Notes: generated by a model not told the origin, from the sequence alone. A stretch of 64,000 bases of DNA from Callipepla californica brunnescens (GCA_023055505.1 JALIRH010000042.1:1248335-1312334), one strand, 5' to 3'; numbered from the stretch's first letter, positions 47,790 through 63,000 are shown. Translations and numbers: made by a program.

Positions 47790-50700
47790 TCTTTCTGTAT
47801 ATGACTATTGGCCTACCTGTGAATGCTTTGCTTGGTATTGCCTGGAGCCTGTCAGCAGCTATTTTGAGCAGGACAAAAAGCCTAGTTACTTCTTCTCAAA
47901 CACCTTCCCTCATATGATTTCAGCAGCACAACACACAATTTCTAGGAGAAATACTGCAGCCCTCAAGCCTGCTTACCACATTGGGTGTACTATGTAAGCA
48001 TAGGGCACCCTCACCCTGTGAGCCCCTCCAACTTTCTCAGAAGATTCTGATGGAGAAGGGAGTGATGGTGTAGGAAGACAAGGCTCTGGCAATGCACAGC
48101 TGCTGTTGAGGGCTTAGGTCAATGCTTAACTCAGCCCTGAAGTCAGCAGAGCACAAAATGCTTTACCTGTAGTCACTGCTTTCAATAGTGCTGCTCTTCA
48201 TTCTTTGAAATGTGGAATGCTACTGTGCTGTATGGTAGTACTTCTCAGGAACACACTGATTTAATCTTAGGAGAAATATGGTTTAAGAAAGCTTATACGA
48301 GACATCATGGGAAACTTGGAACTATGGAAGTAGAGGCAGAGAAATAACTGGATGCAAACCTGCAGAGAACCAGGGTTCACTAGTTCTGTGCTCATAGAAC
48401 TCTTATTATAGAGCTGCCCTCTCATTCCATGCACATCTGCCCTTATGTGGCCTGACATCACCATCCTTCACCTTTCGTACAGCAGCTTGTCAAAGCAACA
48501 GAATCCTCAGCACCCAGAGGATAAAAGTATAGAAAATATGTGCGTGGCAGAACTTTTCCATTTAAATCTGTGCTTCAAAGCACTGCTAAAAGGAGGAGAT
48601 ATGTGACCTCTGTGCAATGCTTTCAACCACTCAGCTCTGCCTATAGCAGTCCTCTTGGAATGAAGCATTTCTGTGCATTGCAGTGTGCCTGCAGCACCAC
48701 ACCTACTCCAGAAGCTGAAACAGTGTTTGTTTGGGGTATGTGGGAGCATAAAAGCAGAGAATACAAGCCAGTTCTTTTTCCAGGGACTGTTGGATGTTTC
48801 TTAGCTGGTATAAACTCAGGAGGTAGAAAAAGAAGGTGGAAAAGTATTTCTTTACACAGAAATTAATGCAACAGATTAAGTACAAATATGGTTTGTTATT
48901 GTTACAGTGCCTAAAAGAACTTTTGTGACCACACTCTTAAGAAAAGCAGAAAGCTTTTGCCAAGAAATCTATTGTGCAGATGCTGAACTGTTTTGATGCT
49001 GTTTGCTGCAGCCACAGTGGGCCACAAACTCCTTCAAATTCTGCAGTGCAAAGCCCTAATCTGTGTATATTCTAACAAATGAGTGAGATAAATGCTCACT
49101 CTACACAAGAGTAGCTTGGCATTTCTGCAGTGAAACATGAAGCTAAGGCCAAATCCTGAGGTCAGGTTTTACACTTTCACAAACTCTGATGGCTGTCTCT
49201 GTGGATGAAGGCATCACACTTTGGGCTGTGACCAGGGTAATGTATGGAAGGCATTTTTCTTCCAGAAAAACAAAGCAATTTGAACTGTGTAATTCTGGCA
49301 AACTGGGATGGCAATTTTTTTGCACTTGCACTAATCATTTTATATATAGAATTTCCTTAAAGATATTTCAGGCAATTTTAAATGGATGCTGCTTTGGAGT
49401 CTAACATTCAGGGCATGGTTATATTTGGCACTATGAGAAAGGAATAAGAATTATCTTCTAAGTTAATAAAATGTGAAGATCTTCTTGGTACAGGTTCAAA
49501 AAGCAACATTTCCATGTGGCAAATAAGAAACACAATGATCTCAAAGCTGTTTTTCCCTCTTGCTCCACACCTTCATGCAGTACCTTCCACGTGTTGGTGT
49601 TTTTTTTCCTTGGCAGAAAGATCTCAGGGATAAGTCTCTCTGGATGGCTGCCCTCTTCTGGGTGGAATGGAAAAATATTTTATTATTGCCACACTGAGAA
49701 AATGCAGTGTGCTTATTTTCTGTGGAGGACAGTCCAATTATTTTTGTTGTGTCTGTGTGATCACAAAGGTTACATGATGACGGAATGAGGAGGGTGAGAT
49801 CCCTCATGGCTGCTTCACAGTTCTCAAGTGTAGTTAGCCAACTGCCCGTGGCTTTTCTTTATCTTCTGTGTTTCTTCACTTTTGTATTCCGTTATTTGTC
49901 AGTGCTTAAAGCACTCTATTGTTTCCTTGTTGCAGTTGCTTAATCCTCCTTCATAAAAAAAAATAATGGAAAACATTTCTATATCTCTTTGCTGCTTAAG
50001 GTAAACATGTTAACACAGAATATTATGACTGGAAGGGATTTTACATAATCTTTTCCTCTGCCCCAAGTCAGGATCAAATATTTCTTTGCTACTTTTGAGC
50101 TATGTTTGGCTGAGCCCTGGTAAAGAGGGCCAATAGTAGGGATTTCTGCAGGCTACCCAGTGCACTGCTTCCCCAGTTAACCATTAGCTTTCCTTCAGGC
50201 TTGTTAATTGACAGATGACATAAGTAAAGGGCTCTAGAGATTAATTTCAAAAGGATCCATTAATTATGGAGCCCCCAGTTTCTTTAATTTGAGTGCAGGG
50301 ATTATGATGCGAAGTCGAAATGCCGAAGACCCGAAAGAAAAATCCCTTAAACTGAGCGTCAGCTCTTGATAGTAGAACCAGGAAGTCAGAGGTTTTTCTT
50401 GGTATTATGCGTGCACAGTCATACAACCAGTGCATGCTTTCAAACTTTCACTGCACATCTGTCCATCACTGCACGGGCTAGGCACCAAGCCAGCAGCAGA
50501 ATTCCTACGAGTCTGTGCAGCTCCCACACGTTTACAGCACTAGGACCCTGAGGGAGCTTGATTTCTGTGAGTCAGTGCAGCTAGCTGAGCCCTGAGAGCA
50601 GTGAATGAGGCTGGAAAGGCAGAGGGAATGTGAATGGCTCTTCTGGCTTGGGAAAGTATCTGCAGTCTGGGGTGCTACAGACTACAAAACAGCTTGGACA

Positions 50701-53700
50701 GCCCTCCAGATTTCCGTCCCCTCTAAGGTGAGTGACTGCACAGCAGCTCGTTTTCGCAAAGCGAGTTGTGTGGCATTGAACTAGTTGTGGAAGTTTGGGA
50801 TCTTCAGCATCAGCCGATGTGTTGTTGCTGTGCGGTGATTTGCACGCTCTTGAAGAGGAGTGTTTTTGAAATACGGAGTGCTCCTTGCTCAGAAACCCCA
50901 TTTGCTCAGAGAAGTGTTGGTCTAGTGGAGCCGAGGATCAGACCCGCTAATGCGTGTTGAATTGCATGCACGTTTGGAACGTGTTCATAAAGCTTTTGTG
51001 CTTAAATTCAAAGCTTGAAACTAATCTTTTGTAAGAACAGCTTAGCCTTAGTGAAAGGTAGGTATCCTCCTCATTTTTATCCAGGTAAATAAAAATTTAG
51101 TTCTACTTGCATGGCACTGTGGCTACTTCTATATGAAAATCTTTTTTGTTTTAGTTCTGAATATAAAGCTTGATTACATTTTCCTTTTCTTTTATGGTAA
51201 TTCTATACATGACAACTTTTTTCTAGTGTAAATAAATAGGGATTCTGGTAAATCAGTATGAATGGCCCAGGGCAGAAGCCTTCCAGCTATAGGGACAGCT
51301 GTAGTTTATACCATCTATATCCCCTAGGATGTCCACTTGAAAAAGCTTGCTAACTGCCTGCTGCCTTGACAGAGTGAAACTGACAGTGTTTATTGATTTA
51401 CACTGGGTGCTAACACTGTTTTATCTGATGCATCAGTCAGAGGCAAAAATGGGGATCCCAGCCACAGAGACGAGAAGAATTTGTGTGCTGGGAACAAAAA
51501 GTGCCTCAGTTGCTTTCTCCACTTTAAATTTCCCTTATATGCTCAAGGAGTTTTAAAGAAACAGAGAAAGTGAGTGTGCTTGTCAGGCTGGTTTTTCCAA
51601 GCTGCCACAACTTCAAAGTTGCACTGTAACTATAAGATAAATCATTGATGGGTGTTTTCAAGCCTTAGTGTGTTACAATAAAGCCTTTTTCATACTTTTT
51701 TTTTTTTTCTTGCTAAGTCAAAGTGAAATGTGACAATTATCTGTGAAAAAGATAAGCAGGAAGTGAACTTGCCAGTAAGTTCATATGTTCTTTGCACTTC
51801 TGAGATGTTATGGAACACAGGCTTTTGTGAAAGCCTGGAAGTGACCCTGACAACGACCATCTTGTGTTTGCCTCAGAGTCAGAAGGTTACAGTACTGCAG
51901 TGGTGGGGTGAAGAACCAACCAGTAAAATGAGAAAATTGTCCCTGAAAGATGTTATAGATACACTGTTTTCTAATAACTCTCAGCAAGATCTGAGGAGGA
52001 ACTCCTTCTGATGAATGTGTGCAGCATAGTAATGGTCATGTCACATCTTGACTGGTCCCAGCCTCTCACCCTGAAGGGATGCATCAGACTGACAAGAAAG
52101 ATAGCAAAGGAAGTAACTGTGGCTTTATTTTTCTCTCTTTTAGCAAAGCAGTGTCCATTTTTCTCAATCAAAAGCTGAAATTATCTTTTCAGATGTCTTC
52201 ATTTGAATTCAGTGGAAAATCACAGTTAGCACAAAGGATCATTCTCACCCACATGCAAGTACTTATTATATAGAATGATAAGTTAGTCTACATAATGGCT
52301 GTAAAATGCTAATTCAAACATAAGATTAGAAAAATACTTAATACATACAAGGGTTAGCACTTTTAAATGCACAATGCCTTTTTCTAGTGGGATAAACAGC
52401 ACAGGGTCAGAACACATTTAAAAGCAAGATCACATCCATTCATAGAATAAATTACTGCTCTGCACCTTTGGGCACAAAGATGTTCCTTTAAGTGTAAATT
52501 CCATTAATTGCTTTTCTCTACAAGATGCTTTTAGAACTAATAGAATATTGAATACAGAATAATTAGTGTCAATTGAGTCCAACTGGAGATATGTAGAAAA
52601 ATGTCTGTAACCTTAAGGAAGTAATGTAGTTGTGCCATTCTTTTCAGTTTCAAAGGAGAAAATTTGCTGTTAAAAAGAAAAGGTTAATAAAACTAATGCT
52701 TCATTCCAAAAGAGTTAATGTGGTAGCACCAAAAGTCAAATAATGGTATTGGTGGGCTTAGGAATGTCCTTTAAATCTCGGTCCAGTAAGAGCAGTGGAA
52801 CTCAGTACCTACCAAATGGGCTACAGCAATGGTGACCTCTTCAGGCAACTGCCCTCTCACCAGAAGTAGATTAAAGGGCTTATTCAGAAACTGATACTGA
52901 AATGAAGCATCTTTTAGATCAGCTAATGTGCTTGGAGAAATGGAAGATGACATCTCTTCCCACAGGTCTTGTCTTATGGTGAAAGGTGCATGTAACAGTG
53001 CCACTGCTTTTATTTCACACTTGAAAGGCAATTTTCCCTATCCTTTATATGACTTGCACACACTCATGCAAGCCAATGTATTTAAAAGCATTTCTATGGT
53101 TGAAGGATCTTCCGTTCTGGGATGGGTGTCCTATGGGGTATGTGTGGCTGTACAGTCCTCTTTTAACACCTCTGCTGAATTAACTGCACAAAAAAATATG
53201 TGGCCCAGCAAAGCAAGGTCCTTTCTGCTTTTGCCAAGAGATAGTAGTACCATTTAAAGTGATGTATGTGTGCTCTATCTGCCCAATTCCACTAACATCA
53301 AAGCTATTTGTGCATTGTAGATGATGGCAGGAAAATTTCAGACTCCCAGTATAAGCCTATATTATGCCCAGATCCTGAGTATTGCTTGTGGTTCTTGCCA
53401 TTATCCACATCTCAAGAGGAGAAAGTAAAACAAGAAGACATACTGGCTGTATGACAAGAGTTGACTACAACAGTCAGCATGTCTATGAGTGCATAGCACA
53501 CCCAAGTACACCACACTGTACATAGTTGCTTTCATGTGTTCAGATGACTGAGAGCACTTGACTACTCACAGGCATGATGGCCGGGTGGTTATTTTCATTT
53601 GAGTGATGTTTAAATTACACCATTACTGTACAGCAGGAGGAAACACACGAAGTACTGTTCAGTATTTTGAGCTTGCATACAGCCCTAATCATGAAAATTA

Positions 53701-53720
53701 CCATATTTGGATGAAATTCC
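47790..53720. other. AT-rich non-coding stretch with one CpG-richer patch
   Basis: About 6 kb with no recognised gene. A patch at 50,280-50,980 has more CpG than its surroundings and a consensus donor taaggtgagt at about 50,726. A CR1-like antisense trace (gaatattatgactggaaggg at 50,027) is too short to call safely. Confidence 0.45.
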
Positions 53721-53724
53721 TTGC

Positions 53725-53910
53725 AGGAAGAGTGGTGATGCACTGACACAGGTTGCCCATGGAGGTTCTGGGGTCACTGTCTTTGGAGGCAGTCAAGAAC
53801 TGTAGAGATATGGCATTGAGGGCTGTGGCTGTGGGCATGGTGAGATGGGCTGACAGTTGGACTTGGTGATCTTAGAGGTCTTTTCCAACCATAATGGTTC
53901 TATATGTATG
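53725..53910 (+). mobile_element. CR1 LINE 3' end
   Basis: Sense CR1 end: gatgcactgacacaggttgc, gaggttctggggtcactgtc, gatatggcattgagggctg, gttggacttggtgatcttag, ggtcttttccaaccataatg and ggttctata. All blocks are in normal order. Confidence 0.92.
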
Positions 53911-53914
53911 CAGA

Positions 53915-56900
53915 CATCAGGCCATACCTGCATACACACACGAATGAGACTTATCTAAGCCCCAAATGAAATTGTCTTCATGATGCATATGGAAATAGCA
54001 GTAATGTCATCCTGCATGTTAAGCTTCTGTGGCGTTGAATTTTTGGTGCCACTGAACAATGAATGAAACACCTTTGGCTCTTCCTTGCCTTGAAGGCAAT
54101 GATCATTTGCTAGTAAGGACTTTTTCTCTTTTTCTTAGCTCTTGCATTTATAGTAAAGCTTTGAGATTTTTACAGGGTGATAGTTCACAATAGATCCAAA
54201 TCAAACTTTATCAGCTTCACATCCTCTCCTCTTGGAACAGTTGTATCACATGAACTTGGCTTTCATGTTTCATTGTACTATCCTTCCAAAGAAAATATTT
54301 TATGGGTATTTCATGCACACAGGAAAATCCTGGAGGGGATTGTAGAACCCAACCCCCACTGTGCTCTCCTCTCAGTCCGACATTAGTCCCTACAATTATT
54401 TTCTGAACAGAACTCTGGCCATTTTCAGAAACCATACTGCAGTAAGCAGACAAGTTGACGTACTTCTGAATTAGTTTCTTCTGATCGTTTGATTAAAAAA
54501 AAAATGCTTCCTAATTTTTTGTGCTTGACTCCAAAATAAAATTTCCTATTTCCAAAGGGTATATAACAGCGTGCTAATAAAAGATCACTGTACTCCCATT
54601 GAATGGTTACATATCTAAACTGTCACTGTCAGTGGAAAAAGATCCAAGCACAAAGATAGAAGAAAGAAAACAGTAGATAAGCTGCTTTCTTTCATGTCAC
54701 TTTCGGCCTTTGTTTACATAACATCAACAGAAATATTATGACTGTACATGTTATGCAAATACAAAACTTCCAAGAATCAAAATGAATTAAAAAAAAGAAT
54801 ATCTGTCAGGATGAACCTAATTCCTTGTCAAAGCAGATCATTTGTTTGAAACTTTTGTTTGCTCAATGTGGTTTTATTTGTCTGTGAGTGATTGTTTATT
54901 TTTCCTGTTCTTAATCAGCTCATATTTTTTTTCCCTTCTGTATTGCATGGGAATAGTGACAGATCATTCTGTGGTCTGGGTTATTGACTTGCTTTGCTTG
55001 TCTTCATTTTGTTATTGATACAACCATATTCAGCCTAGGCTATTAAAAAAAAATAAAAAATAAAAACCCTTTGGAAAGTTTTGTAATGGAAATTAACCAG
55101 GTACCTCATTGCTGTATCTTACCCTGATTATGACATGTTTAACAGCTCTATCTCAAAGAATATCTGTTTTTTCCATTTTGAAATATATCTTTTACTTCTG
55201 GAAGCCTTTATGGCCTGGGTGACTCAAGTATTAAACACTGCTTGTTCACAAAGACACTTCTTTGCCCTGCAGTGAACAACACAGCCTGCGTTTTCTGAAG
55301 TGCATCATTTCCTGCCCATTATTTCATGATCCTTTCAGGATACTCTGTGCAGCAGCCCCGGCTCTGCAAGGTGTTCACGCTCGTGCTTTACGACACAGCC
55401 ATATGAACAGCTCAGTTGGACTATTTCAAGATAAACTCACATTTCTGATGAGCGTAGCTGATCAGTTCAGCTCTGCTGGAATGCTGTACTTGCTGTGGTC
55501 ATGATGATTATATTATGGCCTTTAGGAAGGGTCACAGGGGCATGGCATCTGCAGAAGGTCAGTAGGCAAGAGTTAACTGCAAACTGTTTTTTCACTCAGC
55601 TATCAATTTCTTTTCATTATCCGTTGCTTTCACCCAAATGCTGTTCTTAGGAAGGCTGAACATGAAGGTAGACAGAGAAAATACTTCTGGTTTACATTAC
55701 CTAGTGCAGAAAACCAGATTGAAAATTAGCATTATAAATGGAGCAAAACTTTGTGGGTATTTAACAGTTAGTTTGTAAAAGGCCCAGTGGAATTTGGAGT
55801 GAGAATTTATATTGCTTTCTACATTACCAAAACTCATATGGGGGAGCTCCATATTGCCTGGAGAATTAATATGGTATGGACTTAAGACACACAGCTCAGG
55901 ATACACTTCTGAAGTCTGGAGAAGAGCTCTGACAAAACCCTTTACACTTTTTTTTTTTTTTTTCTGTTTCTTTGAGCTTTATTACACTTTTCTCCCAGCA
56001 GTGCCATCATTCAACAACCTATAAAAGCTGAATAAGAAGTCCTCCATTTCTGGTGTTTATGTTGGGTGAAGCCTTGTTGGCATTAGATGAATTCATCACC
56101 TATGCCAGCGGAAAATAATAAAAGTTATTGTTTACTTTGTAATATCTTATCTAAGACTCTCACACCTCATTTGCACAGTCTGTGCTATGTAATAGAGCTG
56201 GATGAAAAAGATGTTTAATTCCAGGTGTATGATTTGCAGCCAGATGTGTGTTGTAACTTTTATCATTGTGATTGCTAATTAAAGAAGAATACTGTATCAT
56301 ATCGTGTAGGTTACAGAATGATTGTGAATACATTTGCTGCGACATGGTGTTAAGGTGTTATTTGTGTTTGGAATTTCCGATATTACAAACGGGATGCAAC
56401 AGCTTCACATGACAAATATCCAATATTTTACGTCAATGCAAGCAGGCAGTAAAATTGTGAAGCCATGTGAGTGCAAGAAAAAAAGATGACTCATTTACAG
56501 ATGTGCTGATGATAAATTCTTCATCATTGCACATAACCTGGGGCATCAGGAACTAGACTAATATTCAGATAACCACTGTTTTTCCAAGTGGACAAACTCT
56601 TGCCAAAAATTGACAGAAACTTTCTTCAGCTCCTGTTTGAAATGCTTTCTGCTAGATATAAAGAGACAAAACCCATAGAAATAACCTTCTGGGTTTGATT
56701 CCTCTAGAAAACAACATCTGAACTTAACTTACTTAACTCCAAAATATCCCATTTCCCTTCCAGGTGGGATTTTTGCTGCTAGTAGTAATCTCTGCAGGAG
56801 TTGCAGTAGGTTGATATTACCTTCTAAAAGCTTCTAAGAATTTGCTTCCTTCTGGAAGTCTAAATCTTGGAGTCTCTGCAGCCTATATGTCCCAGAAACA

Positions 56901-59620
56901 AGGCAGCATTGGAGCACTGTCAGAAAGAAGAATGTGAAAGAGCAAGTGCTGTGATCCAGTCCCTTAATCTATAGACTGCAGTGTAACACAATGTAAGCTT
57001 GTAAAAGGGGTGATAAATTTCCAGTTTGAGGGGCCACTAGTGGAAATCTTCAAATTGTTTTCCAAACAAAATACAAGTTGTTCAGGAATGTATTAACTGC
57101 ATAATTGAGAGAGAAAAAAAATCCTCACTTTCCATTTTATCAAAAATTCAGGGTTGATATTTTGAAACAGTTGATTGAACTCAGTCACTAGGTCTTGATT
57201 ACAGTCTAGCATTTCCTTCTGCGTAGGCTGATCCATAGGGAATGCCATTCATTCCAACACTGAACTAGAGCAGGATGACTCAGATGATTAATCAGCTTTA
57301 CTTTTTCTTATTAAGAAGCAAATAGTTGACTTCCCCAGCTGCTAAAGTGATGATTGTCAAGCTCATGTTATAACACACATCATTTTGGTCACTCTTGACT
57401 CACAAGAGAAGGAAAGTAAACTTGTAACCTATGATCTGTTATACAACTACAGGACTAACACACATAGCAGTACTGCTGCTTGTGTTTGATGTATAGTCCT
57501 TGCTGTCTGAGGCCTTTCTTGTTGCTTTCTGATCAATATTTGTCCCTAATTTGGAGTCAACCTTAAGCTTGTGGTTTATGGGTTCTGACAGTGGTTATGT
57601 ATTAATCGCTAGACAAGCAGCCACTGAAAATGGTATTTTGCCAAATCACTTCTTAAGCTAGAAATGAGAACAGACTCTACAGATGAACCACATCTCTAAT
57701 CTTCAATTCAAACATTTACTGAATTTATGATGTTAACAATTCAGATGAAAAAATATTCTACTTGTAAAAATCATCATAATTAACCATAGAGTTTTGTGTT
57801 TTTTTTTTCTTTCACTAATAGGTAAGCCACAACAGAAATACAGCCAGTGCGCAGTCTGTGATCACCACCACAAAACAGACCTAATCAACCAAGTTAAAAC
57901 AAAATTTCAATTAAGGGCACGATGATTCTACGACAAACCATCACTCTCCCAGCTCCCTAAGTAGGTCTCTCCACATGGAAAGGCTGCCAGCTATGGGGAA
58001 CAGTTTAGAAAGTTAATGACATTAAGAATGGGATTCATTGGCGATTGTAATTCTAACTTCACTAAGCATTGCCAGAGGCATGACATGAAGAAACAAGTAC
58101 TATTTCAAGCAGGCTGCAAAGCCAAGGGACAGATTAGCATCTGTTGGAATCAGCTACAGTTGAGATTCTTATTTATCCTTGAATGTCACAATACTTCAGA
58201 ATGTCTAAAATGATTATTTTTCAATTATTTTCACAAATCTCTGAATTCAGGTCCTAAATTTAAAATTAACTTTCCCTACATTTCCACTATATGCTTTCAA
58301 ATGGGTGGGTGTGAGGTAACTCAGTCAGGAGAAGAGGTTGTTCTTTCAAATTACTCATTGTCAAATTTTTATGTCAAAGAGGAGCAGGGAGCATTTCTGT
58401 TGCTGTAGCTAGTGTAGTTGGTACTAGCCTCCAAGCTGTTGATTTTCACATTTAGGCTGTGTTGCTGTGGACTTTGTTTCTGCCTTATCCCTCTCTATCC
58501 GTACTAATAAGATTAAGCCTTTGTCCACATTCTTCTAATTAAAATGCCATAATTCTGGGAAGAGATTTCAGGCCTACTTTTAGCATAATAATCAGGTATT
58601 ATCAGTACATCTTGAGTTCAAGTTACCATTTTTTAATATGAAAGTTTGCACAAAGCTAGCATTCGCATGCAGGCTGGAGAATATACTCCTTACAAGCATT
58701 ATGTTATGAGTAACTCATTATCCACAGCAATTAGAATACTAGGCTTCATTTTATAATAGAGGCATCAACAACATTCACATACAATAGCTTAGCTGCAGTG
58801 CTGCCTCAAGCTGATGAGTTTGCTCTGGAGTTGTCATCCAATAGTTTGAGCAACCAAAGGTGCTTCACAGTATGCGTGGACCAGATCTGCTTTTATCTGC
58901 AGTGTTTTTGAGTTTCCAGCTGTCTTGCATGTACCAGCTGTAGCCATTAAATTTTATTTACAAGTTATTATTTCTGTAGCTTCTCGTTCCCATAACAAGT
59001 TACTGTTCCAGGATTTACGAAAGTGCCTCCTCCCACTTCATCTCTTTCCTCTATATGTTGTTTTTTTAAGCTATGTGAAGCAGTGCTAAAAAAGATGTAT
59101 TTGTTTAGTCAGCTTCTTGAAGCTATTTTGAAGAATGTACGGTGAGAACATTTTTTGCAGCAGTTAGGTCATCCCAGTTCCAAGCATTTGCACATTCAGT
59201 CTATTCATTTTTTCACATTATGAAACCAGAAAACCTAATATACCTAATGTAATAAAAGAGCATGGGGCCAATAATGCACTGGTAAACATAGCAGGAGTAA
59301 TCTTCTAATCCTGGCCTGTTCTTATTAGAAACTGAAACTCTGCACAACAGGAAGGGCAGTGAGTTAAGCGTGAACAATACAACACCAGTGGTTAGCATGA
59401 CCTTGCAATTTAGGCATTAAGATTTATTCAGACCTAGAACAAGGTCAAAGAATTCTAGAAAAAAAAAAAAGCTGTAGAAACATGCAAGAGCATGACAAAA
59501 AGGAAATAGATGCATCTTCCCCCCTACACTTTCTGACTGTAGCAAAATCTGAATTCAGTAGCCAGATGATGCTAGAATGCTGAAAATAAAACACCTAAGA
59601 ACATTCATTCAGCAAGGGTT
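53915..59620. other. AT-rich non-coding stretch
   Basis: About 5.7 kb without a recognised gene, RNA gene or repeat end. Simple A and T runs occur at about 54,494-54,504, 55,045-55,065 and 55,948-55,963. Confidence 0.5.
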
Positions 59621-59624
59621 GGTG

Positions 59625-60060
59625 GTGAGTCCTGCACCTAGGTCATAACAACCATGGCAGCAGTTCAGGCTCAAAGAAAGAGGGACTGGAAGTTGCCCAG
59701 TGGATGTCCCTTGTTGGGACCAGGGATTCTGGTCAACACCTGGCTGAATGTGAGCCAGCAGTGTGGCCAGGTGAAGAAGGCCAGTGCCATCCTGGCTTGC
59801 ATCAGAAAGTGTGGCCAGCTAGGGAAATGCTTGTCCCCTTGTATGCAGACACATATCAAATATTGTGTTCATCCTCTCTGCATTGGAGGATAGTAAGTTG
59901 CTCAAGTGTGTGCTGTGAAGAGAAAGAAAACTGGTGAAGGGATGATAAAATAAGACTTCTGAGAAGTGACAGAGGGAATTGGAGTTGTTTAATCTTGAGG
60001 AGGTTGAGAGGAGACATTTAAAGCCAGAAGCTTTTCCTGCACCCAGCTTAGCTGTTTGAT
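59625..60060 (+). mobile_element. CR1 LINE ORF2 C-terminal end and 3' region
   Basis: Sense CR1 segment: tggctgaatgtgagccagcag, tgtggccaggtgaagaaggcc, gccatcctggcttgcatcag, aaagtgtggccagctaggg, catatcaaatattgtgttc, actggtgaagggatg, gagggaattggagttgttta and ggaggttgagaggagac. This is the end of the CR1 polymerase ORF, broken by frameshifts. The ORF at 59,654-59,893 is part of this element and not a gene. Confidence 0.92.
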
Positions 60061-60069
60061 TAGGACACT

Positions 60070-63000
60070 GTTTAGAATGTATGGGGAAAATGGTTTGCAG
60101 AACCATGACAATGGGAGAAGCCAACGGTAGAACTCATCCCATATAAAGCTGCACATGTCTCATGGGTCACCACTGTTTACATCTGCTATTCATTCACTGT
60201 CAGCATCTCTCTCAAATTTACAAGATGTCAAAGAATAGAGAAGTCAAACCACTAATGAGCAACAAACCAATTACTTATTTTTAATGCACTTTTAATTTTT
60301 TAAATTCATTTTAAAGTCATTTTAAGTATTATTCCTGTAACTTATGTGTATTTTTAAGAAAATGAGTTAAATACAGGTAAAATAAGGTAGTTGTAGACTG
60401 AGTGTGACTGTGTTGGGGGCTGTACCAACTGCAAGAGAAGTAAGAAGGTCAATTTCTGAAGCTCACTTGAGTTTTTTTGTCACAATTTCCATATTGTCAG
60501 GTAAAGTAAATAATGAGAGAAAGTATTTAACCATTAGGTTAGGAGGTCTCCATAGGTCTCATGAAGGTAAAAGAGCTGATTTAGAAATAGCAATGACTGT
60601 CTTAAAGTTTTAAAGAAAGAAAATCTCAAGGAGCATAGCTAGCTGTTAGAGAAACTGCTCAGTAAGGATGCTGCATTATTCTTCAGATTCTTCACCTACA
60701 AAAGAGATTACTACAGATAGACCATAAGCTCATGGCTGGTTTGATTAAGTGATTTATTGATCACTTAATTGATCTATTCAATGGCTTGACACTTTTTCAA
60801 TAGAAGATGCTGAATAGCATGTATTCAGTTTCATTACTGATTATTTCCCCACTATCTCAGAAATTTCTGAATGAACACATGAACATCCCCATTTTGTAAG
60901 ATGAGTGTTTAATTTTGCAATCTTTTATCTTCAAGTTGTTTCTTAATGGAAAAAAAAAATCCAATATATCATTGTGAGTTGCTCTGGCCACAAAATTTCT
61001 GTGAAGTGCAAGCAGCTCAGCAGAGGTACAACATACATTTGAAGTTTCTCTCAAATTCAGCCTTCTTTGCTGCCTCCTTCCTTTATTCTGACTTGCCAAA
61101 TACAGACAGAATTCAACTTCCCTTTGGTATTTTCAGAATTCCCACCAAAACATCTTTGATGCTTTTAATCAGTATGAATGTGTTGGGAGATAAGATGAAA
61201 TTCCTTTTTGAGGTAAAGAATGAACGGAACGGGACATTCTGAAACACACACATCTATCAATTATTAAAAGTAATGAAGATCATTATTACCATTTCTGGAT
61301 GTTGTTTTGTGCTTACACAATGTTCTTTAATGTTCCCTAATGTTCCAAGGATCATCTAGAGAAACATGACAGGATATGGAATCCATCTTTGAGAATCTGA
61401 GCATGACATATCAGCTTATTTTATTTTCTTCATTTTTGGAGTCACTACACGTTATGCATTACACTGCAAGATGTGTTCTATATCTAAACATCTCATTTGA
61501 TTCAAATTTGTTTGCATAGTGGTAGAAAAATGAAGAAAAATAAAAAAATATATGAACTTGAATATATATATATATATATTATTAAAAATGTTAGTATTGC
61601 TTTTAGAATTCAGCTGGTTCTTATTAACAAAGGTTTGGACAAGAATCAGGATTTACATTCCCTTCTGAATAGCTGGAATAAGATCATTAGTTGGAAAAGC
61701 TTACTGGCCCTTAAAGACGTATTTTTCTGCCGTAACTACTTTTGGCTGTAAGATGGGATACTAACATTGCAGTCTGATTACAGTTGTACTTTCTCTTTCC
61801 AGATGAATTCCAGTTTGATATTGGCAGTTTCATAAAAAAAAAAAAAAAAAAAGTCAAAAAAAAAGTCTGAAATTCCAGTTCTTTCATGTGGTATAACACA
61901 TCTTTTAGTTCTCCAGACTTCATCTCCATTTCAGGTCATTTCATACTGGAAACCAGAAATTCCAAGGTACACACCTGGCAGAACAAGCTCAAGAACCATT
62001 TGGAAAAGGTGTAGGGAGAGAAAAGGACAAGGTAGGATGGAGGCATCTGTTTCCACAGATCTCAAATGTAGCCAACTTCTGCAGGTGAGATGGATTGCTC
62101 CCATTCATGTTGACAGCAGTTTCCCTGTCAGTTAGTGCCTGAGATCTCCAGTCAGCTTGGTGCCAGCGAATTAGGATTTATGAAACCCTGCTGCCTGATA
62201 AAATACGTGTACAGTTCGTAGTTGACACTGAAAGTATCAAACATATCAATCCTTAATTCTAGGGTTTGCTTTAAAAGATTATAATATACAGATTACATAC
62301 AGCTGTAGTACGGTCAGGTAACATTTTTCTAGCCAGTATTTTTCTCTCTAAACTTCATTTTACCAGTTTTATTCCATTGACTTCAGGATAATCAGATTCA
62401 CATGATCCTTCTAAAGTTGGTTTCTGTTATTTATTTTCGGAGAGATTTATCTCAAGTGACCATTAAATCATTTTTCCCTCACTGCACTAAAGGGATTTTT
62501 ATCCAGAGATCTGATATCTTTCATTTGCTGAATATCAGTTTGTTATCTTATGTATGATATAATTTTCTGTCGAAGCAGCCTTGTGCATGTTTCTCACTGT
62601 ATAAACAGCCAGCCTGTCACAAAAAGAGCTGCATCCTATTGCAAGTTGAGCTCTGTGTGTCCTGTGCAAGAATCATCTTCTTGTTGTGCTCTTCTGTCAA
62701 GAGTCTCCAATGTTGCTGCAGACTGGGTTTCTCCTATTGGGTCTCTTCATTTGGAGTGAAAGGCTTTTCAAAGAAGCTAGAAAGTTGATGGGCAATAGAG
62801 TTGATTTGTTTTCTGGGGCCAAAGCATGTACAGAAATCAAAAGTGACTGTGCTCCTTTTGTTCCATTGCTGACGGCTGAGTTTCAGGACAAATGGAACTT
62901 GGGTTTTCGGAGACCTTAGTGGTGCTGTGAAATCATCCCTTGAAGTGAGGCCCAGGCAGACAGGCACAGGGAAGATGTCATCTGAAGGCTGCTTCTTTGC

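Noticed and set aside
50017..50110. Possible antisense CR1 end
   Set aside because: Only a short similarity (gaatattatgactggaaggg); too little to call.
59654..59893. 79-codon ORF
   Set aside because: Part of the CR1 polymerase remnant.
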